A stretch of DNA of 64,000 nucleotides. It comes from an uncultured Pseudomonadota bacterium (GTDB lineage: Bacteria; Pseudomonadota; Gammaproteobacteria; Methylococcales; Methylomonadaceae). The stretch spans positions 1 through 64,000 of the forward strand of contig CAILJB010000045.1 of assembly GCA_903834465.1 (NCBI GenBank), read 5' to 3'. A model generated the notes under the pieces. That model saw only the letters and a list, made by a program, of their open reading frames with translations. It ran no database searches and was not told where the DNA came from. Position numbers and translations under genes: made by a program. Numbering within the stretch: the stretch's first letter is position 1; the number at the start of each line of letters is the position of its first letter. This document shows, one piece after another, positions 37,107 through 45,705 of this stretch.

Positions 37107-37607
37107 CTAATTGGTGCGAATAAGCCCAGCTTCTTGTGCTAATTGTTCATTCATTAGCCGAATCCATGCGCCTTTTAAATTCCAAAGTTTTGCAGTCAGT
37201 TTTAATTGTTTTTGTAATTCATCTTTTAAGGGGGCTAACCAATCTTTTTGATGATTTTTTATAATTAAAACAAAAACAGGCTCTATTTTAGATAAATCTA
37301 ATTGCTTAAATTTAGATGAAAGCTCGTTGTTGTCATAACGTTGTATGTAAATTGAATTAAATAATGTCAGACTATGAATGAACTTTATTTTGATTTCTGC
37401 AATATATTCATCAAAGCGTGGTTGCGTAGTTTGTTGAGGAGATGTCAGTTTAGCTTCTATAACCCATAGCTGATTTTTTCTAAGTAATAAACATTCAGCG
37501 ACTTTTACACCTTGAGTTTGTACCGTTTGATAAACATTGCTTGTTTCAATTCGAAAACAAAATTCATCATCAAATTTAAATGACATGCCTGATTCGGTGA
37601 ATTCCAT
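37107..37607 (-). CDS. Unknown protein with nuclease-like motif, partner of AAA ATPase
   Basis: A 166-residue protein with no family I can name. A stretch near residues 35-55 reads [20 protein letters not shown], which resembles the E-x(n)-(E/Q)xK core of PD-(D/E)xK nucleases. The rest is helical, with several aromatic-hydrophobic segments. It starts 5 bases after the AAA ATPase stop, so the pair is likely one module. The nuclease call is a motif-level inference; a regulatory subunit is equally possible. It ends 23 bases before cysN. Confidence 0.5.
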   Translation of the reverse strand: MEFTESGMSFKFDDEFCFRIETSNVYQTVQTQGVKVAECLLLRKNQLWVIEAKLTSPQQTTQPRFDEYIAEIKIKFIHSLTLFNSIYIQRYDNNELSSKFKQLDLSKIEPVFVLIIKNHQKDWLAPLKDELQKQLKLTAKLWNLKGAWIRLMNEQLAQEAGLIRTN

Positions 37608-37612
37608 ATAAG

Positions 37613-38710
37613 TTATAAGCCTATCTCTTGTTTATATAATCGAATCGACTCATCAATAATCGGATTATCAGGCATATCATCTAACAAGTCAGATTGCACC
37701 CATTCATCATTTTGATAAGAAAGCACAGGAATAGACATTTTCTGTTCTTGTGCGATTAAAAACAGTTTTTTAATAACGAAATAAGAATGACTAGCTAGAA
37801 AAAATTGAATTCCATGATTTGCCAGTATGGCGATAATATCAAGCAATTGAGAAATAGCTTGTGGATGCAAATTAGATTCTGGTTCATCAATGAAAATAAT
37901 GGATTTTTCACTTAAATAACCATTGCCTAATAATGTGTCCAAAATAGCAATTTTTTTGATTCCTTCAGCAGTTACGCCCATTGGAAATCGTTGTTCGTTT
38001 TTTATGAAATACCATCGTTTACTCGCGTCATCAAACTCTACGCGACCTCCAATCATTATTTCTAAATCCTTTCTCGATTTATTGAAATCGCTGGAATTAT
38101 GTCCTTTAACTAACAATTTCTGAGTAGATAAGGAATTTAATTGAGGTGCCATATCGTCATCATTCCAATAATCTTCCTGTACTTTTACCATTTGTTTTGC
38201 AGCCACTTGCAAAGCCAAGGCTAACTCAAAATAGGTATTATCAAACCCAAGTAATATATCTAGTTGTCTTGACCTTAGAATGAGGTTGTATAACGATAAA
38301 ACTTCTTTTGCAGGCAAAAAAATGGAATTTTCGATACGAGGAGATACTTGATTATCTAATGATTTGAAATTCTTTGTTTTAGTAGAATCTTTGTCAAGAC
38401 TATAACTGAATTTTTTTTCATCAATTAACAAACTACACACTAAATCACTATTGCTTGTTCCTCTCATTAAATGACTAATTTTTTCTGGCTGAAAAGTCCA
38501 ATACAACTTATCTGCCAAAATTTCCCGTTCGTCGTACGGATTATCACCGCGCTTATATTCTTCCAAAGTACGGACAGAACAATATAGAGCTTTAAGCAAA
38601 AACGACTTACCACAACCATTGTTGCCAATGATTAAGTTGATTTTGCTTAAATTCTGCCAATCCAACTGTTCTATTGGCCCGAAATTTTTTAGCTCTACGC
38701 GGTTAATCAT
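37613..38710 (-). CDS. AAA ATPase (AAA15/RecF-like), second defence-type pair
   Basis: A 365-residue ATPase: MINRVELKNFGPIEQLDWQ, Walker A IGNNGCGKSF near residue 28, a helical middle region, Walker B IIFIDEPESNLHP near 275 and the switch SHSYFVIKK near 310. It differs clearly in sequence from the ATPase at 34-35 kb, so it is not a recent duplicate. It is followed 5 bases later by the putative nuclease. It sits exactly between cysD (3-base gap) and cysN, genes that are usually adjacent. A defence or DNA-maintenance role is inferred. Confidence 0.75.
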   Translation of the reverse strand: MINRVELKNFGPIEQLDWQNLSKINLIIGNNGCGKSFLLKALYCSVRTLEEYKRGDNPYDEREILADKLYWTFQPEKISHLMRGTSNSDLVCSLLIDEKKFSYSLDKDSTKTKNFKSLDNQVSPRIENSIFLPAKEVLSLYNLILRSRQLDILLGFDNTYFELALALQVAAKQMVKVQEDYWNDDDMAPQLNSLSTQKLLVKGHNSSDFNKSRKDLEIMIGGRVEFDDASKRWYFIKNEQRFPMGVTAEGIKKIAILDTLLGNGYLSEKSIIFIDEPESNLHPQAISQLLDIIAILANHGIQFFLASHSYFVIKKLFLIAQEQKMSIPVLSYQNDEWVQSDLLDDMPDNPIIDESIRLYKQEIGL

Positions 38711-38713
38711 AAT

Positions 38714-39622
38714 TTAAAAATACCCTTCGCGTTTTTTCTGTTCCATCGAACCGGCTTGGTCGTGGTCAATCAAACGTCCTTGACGTTCAGATGTGGTCGT
38801 CAAAAGCATTTCTTGAATAATCTCAGGTAACGTCGTGGCATCCGATTCCACTGCCCCCGTCAATGGATAACAGCCCAACGTACGGAAACGCACTTTTTTC
38901 ATTTCGACTTTTTCATGTTCACCAATTGGCATACGGTCATCATCCACCATAATCAACATGCCATCACGTTCTACAACAGGACGTTCTTTTGCAAAATATA
39001 ACGGCACAATAGGGATATTTTCCAAATGAATGTATTGCCAAATATCCAGCTCCGTCCAATTCGACAACGGGAAAACACGGATACTTTCGCCTTTATCGAT
39101 TTTACCGTTGTAGATATTCCATAATTCAGGACGTTGATTTTTAGGATCCCAGCGGTGATTTTTGTCACGGAAAGAATAAACACGTTCTTTTGCCCGTGAT
39201 TTCTCTTCGTCACGACGTGCGCCACCGAATGCCGCATCAAATTGATATTTGTTTAACGCTTGTTTCAAACCATCGGTTTTCATGACATCGGTGTGTTTTT
39301 TACTGCCATGCACAAACGGACTAATGTCCATATCTACGCCGTCTTGATTGACGTGGACAATTAAATCTAACCCTAACTCTTTCACCATTTTGTCGCGAAA
39401 TTCAATCATTTCTTTGAATTTCCACGTCGTATCAACGTGCATCATCGGAAACGGTGGACGCGCTGGATAAAACGCTTTCATGGTTAAATGCAGCATCACT
39501 GCTGAATCTTTCCCAATCGAATACAGCATCACAGGGCGTTCAAACTCTGCCGCCACTTCACGAATAATATGAATACTTTCCGCTTCGAGTTGTTTTAAAT
39601 GGGTTAATTTATAGTCTGTCAT
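38714..39622 (-). CDS. cysD: Sulfate adenylyltransferase subunit 2
   Basis: A 302-residue PP-loop ATP pyrophosphatase that adenylates sulfate to [16 protein letters not shown] near residue 35, [18 protein letters not shown] near 151 and a C-terminal [14 protein letters not shown]. It is canonical CysD throughout, not a DndC-like phosphorothioation protein. Its usual partner cysN lies about 1.6 kb downstream, beyond an AAA ATPase and a small gene. No cysC, cysH or cysJI is in this window. Confidence 0.95.
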   Translation of the reverse strand: MTDYKLTHLKQLEAESIHIIREVAAEFERPVMLYSIGKDSAVMLHLTMKAFYPARPPFPMMHVDTTWKFKEMIEFRDKMVKELGLDLIVHVNQDGVDMDISPFVHGSKKHTDVMKTDGLKQALNKYQFDAAFGGARRDEEKSRAKERVYSFRDKNHRWDPKNQRPELWNIYNGKIDKGESIRVFPLSNWTELDIWQYIHLENIPIVPLYFAKERPVVERDGMLIMVDDDRMPIGEHEKVEMKKVRFRTLGCYPLTGAVESDATTLPEIIQEMLLTTTSERQGRLIDHDQAGSMEQKKREGYF

Positions 39623-39683
39623 TAAAAAATCCGTTGAGTTTTAAGGCGTGAATGGCGGCTATTCTAGCACGTTCTGACGTGAA

Positions 39684-40139
39684 TTAGTGCCGCCCTGTGT
39701 GACCAAAACCACCTTCGCCGCGATGGCTTTCATCAAAATCAGTGACTTGTTCAAAGGCAACTTGTACGACGGGAACAAACACCATTTGAGCAATGCGTTC
39801 GCCGATGTTTACGGTAAAAGGTTCGTTGCCGCGATTCCAACAGGAAACAAAAACTTGTCCTTGATAATCTGAATCGATAAGACCAACCAAATTACCTAAC
39901 ACAATCCCGTGTTTATGCCCTAAACCTGAACGTGGCAATAACACAGCGGCGAGTGAATTATCGCCGATATGAATGGCTAAACCTGTTGGAATTAAAACGG
40001 TTTCACTCGGTTGAATGGTGATGGCTTCATCCAAACAAGCGCGTAAATCTAAACCTGCGCTGCCCGTTGTCGCATATTCAGGTAAAGGAATCGTATCGCC
40101 TAAACGTGAATCTAAAATTTTGAGTTGAATTTTGTGCAT
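39684..40139 (-). CDS. dut: dUTP diphosphatase
   Basis: A 151-residue trimeric dUTPase removing dUTP and providing dUMP. The five family motifs are visible: [10 protein letters not shown] near residue 25, [12 protein letters not shown] near 67, [13 protein letters not shown] near 82, [11 protein letters not shown] near 108 and the C-terminal [11 protein letters not shown]. The length is normal. There is a short gap to cysD on one side and the coiled-coil gene on the other. Confidence 0.96.
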   Translation of the reverse strand: MHKIQLKILDSRLGDTIPLPEYATTGSAGLDLRACLDEAITIQPSETVLIPTGLAIHIGDNSLAAVLLPRSGLGHKHGIVLGNLVGLIDSDYQGQVFVSCWNRGNEPFTVNIGERIAQMVFVPVVQVAFEQVTDFDESHRGEGGFGHTGRH

Positions 40140-40201
40140 TTTTTTAAATTTGAAATCAGAAGAATGAATTAAATTCTGCTAATTATGCACTAACGTTGGA
40201 G

Positions 40202-40876
40202 TTAATGCGGCGTTTTTGATTCACTTTCAAATGCGGTGACTTTCAAATCATCCAACTTAAATTGGTAAGTTTGCAGCGTGTTTTGCGTTTCCACATTGCC
40301 AATGCCGGTAAATGGTTCAGTTTCACTGAGTTTCGTCCACAGGCTTTTGTTTTGATATTTATCGACCAATTCATTGGCAGCCGTCACAACATGACGATTT
40401 TTTTCGCCACAATTTGTTATCCATTTTTCGCGCTCTTGAACCATTGCGACAAGCTGTTGATTATCGCTTTGAATGAGTTTGGCTTGGGCGATAATTTCCT
40501 GTTGTTTTTCTTTTAAACTACGTTCATTTTCATGCACGTGATTGAGTTGCGAGGACAACGTACTGTTTGAATTGCGTAAACTCTCTACATTCGCCTTTTG
40601 CGCCGTGACTTCGGTTTGCAACGGCTCAAGCTGTTTAATAACGCTTTCCAATTTTTTGAGCTGTTCTTGTAACGCCATTTTTTCTTGCCCCAAAGCGTTT
40701 TTTTCACTTTCCAAAACGGCTTTTTCTTCACCCAATTGCCGCAACACGCCTTGGGCTTTTTTCAGAGCTTGTTGCGCGGCATCGCTTTGTTTAGCGGCAA
40801 CTTCGGCATAAATTTCTGTGTGCCACACAATGGCTAAAAGTAAAAACAACGCGCGTGAATTTATTACGTTAAACAT
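40202..40876 (-). CDS. Periplasmic coiled-coil protein at the end of the TPS/TonB cluster
   Basis: A 224-residue protein with a signal peptide (LFLLLAIVWHTEIYA) followed by a long coiled coil (~27-155) rich in Glu, Gln and Lys with Leu/Ile heptads. A C-terminal segment with one Cys (WITNCGEKNRHVV) follows, ending in a short strand-like region (NTLQTYQFKLDDLKVTAFE). It starts 8 bases after the porin gene, on the same strand. Such proteins recur at the end of similar clusters as I recall. The role is unknown; a periplasm-spanning rod or chaperone is possible. Confidence 0.65.
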   Translation of the reverse strand: MFNVINSRALFLLLAIVWHTEIYAEVAAKQSDAAQQALKKAQGVLRQLGEEKAVLESEKNALGQEKMALQEQLKKLESVIKQLEPLQTEVTAQKANVESLRNSNSTLSSQLNHVHENERSLKEKQQEIIAQAKLIQSDNQQLVAMVQEREKWITNCGEKNRHVVTAANELVDKYQNKSLWTKLSETEPFTGIGNVETQNTLQTYQFKLDDLKVTAFESESKTPH

Positions 40877-40884
40877 AAAAAAAC

Positions 40885-42687
40885 CTATAAACGAACGTTC
40901 AAATCTAACGTGACGGTATCGATATTTAGCGGCTGATTATTCACATTGTCGATACTGTCCGTGCTAAACCAACGCAAATTCAACCAAGTGTTTTTTGCAA
41001 TGCCATAATTTGCGCCCAAAATCCAACCTTTCGCATTTGTGCCACCTTGATGGAAAACAGAATCCGTAAACGCATCTAATACCGCATCACGTTCAAGATA
41101 ACGATAAGAAAGGAACATATTCCAGTCGTTAAAATGTTTCATTTCTGGATTGCCAACATCAAGTCGAACTTGGTAAGCATTGGTTTTTGGCATAATGCTT
41201 TGTTTGAATTCCTGAGCAATTCTTGCCTGATTAAAACCAAGATTTTTCGCATAATCAGCTGAAAATAAAATCGGTGTGTCAAAGCCGGTAAATTCATACA
41301 TTGCGGTAATGTTCAGGATTTTAAAGTCTGATGCTAAACCATATAAACAACCTTGACCTGTTGCACTTTGACTATCGGTGCAACGGCTATTAAAACCATC
41401 ATTAACATTGATTGGCACAAGAGAATTACCTTTTTGCATAAATTGTGGCACAGTCCAATCGTTAGTAAAACTGTTGCTTGCATTCGCTCTAGCTTGAACA
41501 TTTTGATAATCGTAATACGCTGCCGCAACTTTTAAACGGTCATTTTTACGCACCAGCCAATCACCGCCCGCTTGTCCACCAAATAACCATTTATCCGCCG
41601 TTGATAAATTCACTTCTTGCAGCGGAAATGCACCCAATGTTAGGAATAGTGAGTCTGGTGAGTGCGTTCCTGTTTGTAAACCCAAGCGTGCGTTGGCATC
41701 TGCGGCATGATAATTTTTAACTGTGCCATCCTCTTGATTGAAATGCCAACGGAATGTTCCTGCAAAACCTTCAAAACTCAAGTCTGAGCTATAAACCAAC
41801 TCGGTAGACATCCACGGATTGGCAATCCGACCGCCATAAAGACTAAACCAATCGTTATGTTTATCGTCAAGAAAATCATATTGTACAAATGCGCGGTCTA
41901 TTGCTACTTGATAACCTTGCCCTGTATTGCCTAACGTTTGATTGCTTGAAACGGGACTATATTGGTTACTAGTCGCTAAACGCATCCCTACTTTTAAACC
42001 TTCCGTGATTTGCGCGTCTAATCCTAAACGAAATCGTTCTGAAAAACGCATGCGATTAGCTGATGTATTCAATAATTCTTCGTTTTTATTACGCGCAGCT
42101 AAGTGTCCGCCGTCTTTGTTAATAGACAAATAATCGTAGTAAGGATTATTGAGTACGTTCTGCCCTGGATTTCCTGCGGCAAATAAATCGTCTTGTGCGC
42201 GTAGGCGGGCATCACCGGTGATTTTGATGCGACTTACCCAATCAGGAAGAGCCGCCGGAACGCCCCATTTTTCTTCTTTTGCATCGGCTTTCACTTCGGC
42301 AACGACATCATTTTTTAATTCGGCGACCACTTGCTGGCGAATTTCTTCTTTCACAAAATCTGGCACATACGTCACGCGCACCCGTTTTGGATTTTTAGCA
42401 TTATCGTCAGCGACTTTTGCCGCTTCTTGAGCAAGTTCTTTTTGTGTAGTGGTTTCAGCTTTACTTTGCGCGGCTTTTACTAACGATTGCGCTTTGTTTT
42501 TGTCGAGCAAACCTTGTTGCACAAACACATCGATTAAATTAACGGTCGTATTTTTTAGCGTTAATAATTCTTCGCGCTCGCCGGCAATTTCTTCTTTGAG
42601 TTTGAGTAATTCTTCTTTTTCATCTGCCATCACCGGCGTAATCAATGTACTTGCTAGCAATGCAGCGATAGTTTTTCGAGTCATCAT
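40885..42687 (-). CDS. Putative outer-membrane porin (Porin_5-like)
   Basis: About 600 residues: a signal peptide (MMTRKTIAALLASTLITPVMA), an N-terminal coiled coil (~22-125, ELLKLKEEIAGEREELL) likely to trimerise or span the periplasm, and then a beta-barrel of alternating strands with many aromatic girdle residues (RIKITGDARLRAQDDL, LNLRWFSTDS), ending in a strand closing VTLDLNVRL. This is the layout of 'putative porin' proteins. The frame is open to an ATG at 42708 that overlaps the tonB stop (ATGA) but lacks a ribosome site; the internal ATG at 42687 with GGAA upstream gives a normal signal. It is probably the substrate channel or TonB-linked pore of this cluster. Confidence 0.78.
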   Translation of the reverse strand: MMTRKTIAALLASTLITPVMADEKEELLKLKEEIAGEREELLTLKNTTVNLIDVFVQQGLLDKNKAQSLVKAAQSKAETTTQKELAQEAAKVADDNAKNPKRVRVTYVPDFVKEEIRQQVVAELKNDVVAEVKADAKEEKWGVPAALPDWVSRIKITGDARLRAQDDLFAAGNPGQNVLNNPYYDYLSINKDGGHLAARNKNEELLNTSANRMRFSERFRLGLDAQITEGLKVGMRLATSNQYSPVSSNQTLGNTGQGYQVAIDRAFVQYDFLDDKHNDWFSLYGGRIANPWMSTELVYSSDLSFEGFAGTFRWHFNQEDGTVKNYHAADANARLGLQTGTHSPDSLFLTLGAFPLQEVNLSTADKWLFGGQAGGDWLVRKNDRLKVAAAYYDYQNVQARANASNSFTNDWTVPQFMQKGNSLVPINVNDGFNSRCTDSQSATGQGCLYGLASDFKILNITAMYEFTGFDTPILFSADYAKNLGFNQARIAQEFKQSIMPKTNAYQVRLDVGNPEMKHFNDWNMFLSYRYLERDAVLDAFTDSVFHQGGTNAKGWILGANYGIAKNTWLNLRWFSTDSIDNVNNQPLNIDTVTLDLNVRL

Positions 42688-42704
42688 TGTGTGTTTATTT
42701 CCTT

Positions 42705-43373
42705 TCATAATCGTGAAGTCACGCGAATTTTTAACGGTTGCGGCATATTTTCGGGCGGTGCTTTTTCGAGCGTAAAATGCAGTTTCGACAACGCTTGACG
42801 AATATCGTTATCCACTTCGGCATTGCCGCTGGCATTGGCTAATTCAGCACGTTCAACCCGTCCGTTAGTGTTAATCCAAATGTTAATTTGCACGCTATAG
42901 CTGCTTTCTCGCGCACTGCCTTCTAAAGCGTTTTGCAATTCATTTTCTACACCGCGTTTCACTACGCCCCCGTACCATAAAATCGTGCTGCCATTTGTGC
43001 CGCTTAATAAACTTTGTCCGCCTTTTTTGCCGACTAAGCCAAACCCATCACTGCCCGCCGCGCCATTTGCATCCACGCCTAATTGTTCGCTGGGTGGTTC
43101 TTGTGCTTCTTCGGGCGTAGGTTCTGGCTCTTTTTCTGGTTCGGGTTCAGAAATTTTTTCCGGCTCGGGTTCAGGTGGCGGCGGTTTTTGTTCCGGCGGA
43201 GGTGGTGGCGGTGGCGGTTGTTGCACCATCGTAATTTGTTGAATCTGTTTTTTTGTTTGCGCCGGTTTTTCAAACATGCCTTGCAAAAAATACACAGCCA
43301 CCGCGATGAGCAACGTCAACAGTCCACCGATAGCCCACGGCAAATTACGCAATAAAAAATGTTTTTGTTTCAT
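42705..43373 (-). CDS. TonB-like energy transducer
   Basis: A 222-residue TonB family protein: one N-terminal membrane helix (~13-31, PWAIGGLLTLLIAVAVYFL), a long proline/glutamate periplasmic spacer (~50-95, runs of P and repeats of EPEPE), and a C-terminal TonB domain (~130-222, SYSVQINIWINTNGRVERAEL and LKIRVTSRL). It transmits proton-motive force from the adjacent ExbB/ExbD to an outer-membrane partner. No TonB-dependent receptor plug is nearby, so its client is probably the porin or the two-partner-secretion system. It follows exbD by 6 bases. Confidence 0.88.
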   Translation of the reverse strand: MKQKHFLLRNLPWAIGGLLTLLIAVAVYFLQGMFEKPAQTKKQIQQITMVQQPPPPPPPPEQKPPPPEPEPEKISEPEPEKEPEPTPEEAQEPPSEQLGVDANGAAGSDGFGLVGKKGGQSLLSGTNGSTILWYGGVVKRGVENELQNALEGSARESSYSVQINIWINTNGRVERAELANASGNAEVDNDIRQALSKLHFTLEKAPPENMPQPLKIRVTSRL

Positions 43374-43379
43374 GACGTG

Positions 43380-43784
43380 TTATTTCACTAATTTTTGCGT
43401 GACCAAACCTAATTGGCTGATTTCAAGGCGCGTTACCACATCTAACACCGAAACCACTTTTTCATATTCGACCGCGCCATCGGCTTTTACGACGACTGGC
43501 AAATCAGGCGTGGCGGCTTTGTATTGTCCTAAACGTGTTTCGAGTTCTTCAATTGAGACTGGATAAGTATCTAAATAAATCGTGCCGTCTTTAGTAATCG
43601 AAATGGCTTTGGTTTTAGGTTTTGACAACGCCGGTGTACTGCTCGCTTTAGGCAAATTTACCGTAATGCCTTGCACGGTCGCGGTCGTCATGATGATAAA
43701 AATCAGCAGCAACACATAGGCGACATCAAGCATGGGCGTGATGTTGATGTCGTCATAAACCTTATCTTCTTCGCCGACTTTCAT
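43380..43784 (-). CDS. exbD: ExbD/TolR-type biopolymer transport protein
   Basis: A 134-residue protein with a short cytoplasmic start ending in NITPMLDVAYVLLLIF, where the Asp in MLDV is the proton-carrying residue of ExbD/TolR. A single membrane helix (~17-37) and a periplasmic domain with IYLDTYPVSIEELETRL follow. It works with the ExbB-type protein whose stop overlaps its start by four bases and with the TonB that follows. Confidence 0.92.
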   Translation of the reverse strand: MKVGEEDKVYDDINITPMLDVAYVLLLIFIIMTTATVQGITVNLPKASSTPALSKPKTKAISITKDGTIYLDTYPVSIEELETRLGQYKAATPDLPVVVKADGAVEYEKVVSVLDVVTRLEISQLGLVTQKLVK

Positions 43785-45670
43785 GATGCAATTTCCCGTT
43801 GTTGTTCAATAACTCGTTTGCTAATCGTGGCAATAAATTCGTCCGTCAAAACAACGTACTGAATGTCGCCGTTATTGCGTTGACGGTCAGCGATACGTTT
43901 GGAAATAATTGCTAAAAACTCATCGGTAAAAACGTGCATATCTGCGGTGATTTCTTTGATTTGCGTGAGCAAATAGTTGTAGGCAAATAGCGCAGGAATC
44001 GCAACCGCTAAACCTGCAACCGTCGCCGCAAGCGCACCGGAAATACCGGGCGCGATAGAGTTGATATTCACATCGCCGGTCGCCGCAATCACTGCAAAAG
44101 TAATCATTACGCCCATAACTGTTCCCAATAATCCTAAGAAAGGTCCGCCGGAAATAGCGATGGTGAGCAATACCATATTTTTATTGAGTTTCTGCCCTTC
44201 TCGCACCACCGCTGCATCCAAACGAGTTCGCACTAAATTGAGAGCTTCCGGCGTTAAAATGCTGTTGCTATCTGTGCTGCCAAACGTTTTTTTCAATTCA
44301 TGTACACCGGCGTGATAAACGTGATAAATCGGCGAACTTTGAAAATGATCGTGTTTTCCCACGATGGCGGTGAGAAATTCGGAATTACTTAATTCACGTT
44401 CTTCCTCGCTTTCTTCACGGTCTAATGCGCCAACATCGGAAGAATCCACATTGCGATATTGTTCTAAAAAAGCGCGATTGTCTTTGCGAGCGCGATTCAT
44501 GGTTAAACTTTTACCAATAATTACCATCGCACTCATCACCAGCATTACGCCGCATAAGGCAATGACAACCCAACCATCGACGGTCAAACTTTGCAAAATA
44601 ATGACAAAATAATTTGGCTCAGAAGAACCGTTCGATTCGTCACCGCCAAAATTCAACACAGTAAAATCAGGGCTTTGAGAACGTTGCGCGAATTTAATCC
44701 AATCCGCACTTCGCGCTTGTTTGGAAAGCTGCACTTCGTCGAGTTCGCCGTTAAAATTTTGTCCGTTTTCCGCGCTACCAATGAAAATGCTTGGATTCAT
44801 GGCGGCTAAGTTAATTGGCGCACTGGCGGCAAGTTGTCCGTCTAAATACAATTCCAATTTGTCTTTACGCGCCACAACGGCGATGTGTTGCCATTTATCA
44901 GCCGAAAAATTAACCGCTGCGGTGCTGACATTTTGATAACGAGCGATTAACGCGCTGCCTTGTACGAGTAATTCGAGTTTTGCCGACGCATCTTTGCTTT
45001 GAAAAAGCGTGCTATTTTGAGGCTGAGAAATTTTTGCCCAAGTGCTAAACGTAAAACCGTCTTCAGCATGAGTGGCTAACGCTGGATTGGCGGCGATACT
45101 CATTCCGCCATCCGTAAATTTCGCTGCCGCACCAATCCAACCCGATGTTTCAATAATTGCTTTTGATGTCGTCGCATTATTTGCATACGCCGTCGCATCT
45201 TGCGGCAAGGTTTCACCTTCGTTGAAATGAAATACCAATGACTGATTCACATCGTAAATGCCTTTGCTATCCGAAGCCTCCACCGCATTGGCATTGCCGT
45301 AATACATCGATAACGTGTCGGTACTGATTCCGCCCCGCACGGTTGGAATTTTTAACCAAACCAAACCAATTTCTGATAACGCATCGACTTTTTCAATCGC
45401 GTGTTTGAGCGGCGTTTTATCGTCTACCGCAAAACGTAAATCTTTGCCATTTTCAGCAAGTTCAGTGAAAAAGCCAAAATTGCCCGTATGCAAACGCACT
45501 AACACTGGCACATCGCTTAACGTCGCTTGAATATCTGCACCGGTCGCGCCTGCATCAAGTGTTAAAGATTTGCGCGATGTCCAATCGTTATTCCACCATG
45601 CAAACGCGATAACAGGGACAAGAAACAATAACAGCCCCAGTTTTAAAGAATGATTCGTCATTTTTTTCAT
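43781..45670 (-). CDS. DUF2341-LamG-ExbB fusion (motor protein with ectodomain)
   Basis: A 629-residue protein. It has a signal peptide (FLVPVIAFA), a DUF2341 domain (~25-140, WWNNDWTSRKSLTLDAG) and a concanavalin/LamG-like sandwich (~150-340, DKWQHIAVVARKDKLELYLDG, GELDEVQLSKQARS). A membrane helix (~357-386) is followed by a cytoplasmic helical region and a MotA/TolQ/ExbB domain (~440-620) with VLLTIAISGGPFLGLLGTVMGVM and AATVAGLAVAIPALFAYN. Ordinary ExbB is about 240 residues and has no ectodomain, so a large carbohydrate- or protein-binding module has been added on the periplasmic side. It lies between tpsA and exbD on the same strand. Confidence 0.88.
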   Translation of the reverse strand: MKKMTNHSLKLGLLLFLVPVIAFAWWNNDWTSRKSLTLDAGATGADIQATLSDVPVLVRLHTGNFGFFTELAENGKDLRFAVDDKTPLKHAIEKVDALSEIGLVWLKIPTVRGGISTDTLSMYYGNANAVEASDSKGIYDVNQSLVFHFNEGETLPQDATAYANNATTSKAIIETSGWIGAAAKFTDGGMSIAANPALATHAEDGFTFSTWAKISQPQNSTLFQSKDASAKLELLVQGSALIARYQNVSTAAVNFSADKWQHIAVVARKDKLELYLDGQLAASAPINLAAMNPSIFIGSAENGQNFNGELDEVQLSKQARSADWIKFAQRSQSPDFTVLNFGGDESNGSSEPNYFVIILQSLTVDGWVVIALCGVMLVMSAMVIIGKSLTMNRARKDNRAFLEQYRNVDSSDVGALDREESEEERELSNSEFLTAIVGKHDHFQSSPIYHVYHAGVHELKKTFGSTDSNSILTPEALNLVRTRLDAAVVREGQKLNKNMVLLTIAISGGPFLGLLGTVMGVMITFAVIAATGDVNINSIAPGISGALAATVAGLAVAIPALFAYNYLLTQIKEITADMHVFTDEFLAIISKRIADRQRNNGDIQYVVLTDEFIATISKRVIEQQREIAS

Positions 45671-45705
45671 AATTTAGTTTTTTTGATTTAAAAATATTTG
45701 GGCGA

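Noticed and set aside
38714-39622. DndC-like DNA phosphorothioation protein next to ATPase genes
   Set aside because: The sequence is canonical CysD from end to end and is paired with a canonical CysN; no DndB/D/E homologue is present.
43083-43355. Plus-strand frame rich in Phe, Trp and Arg opposite tonB
   Set aside because: It is the antisense reading of the proline/glutamate repeat of TonB; the minus-strand frame has a full TonB structure and fits the cluster.
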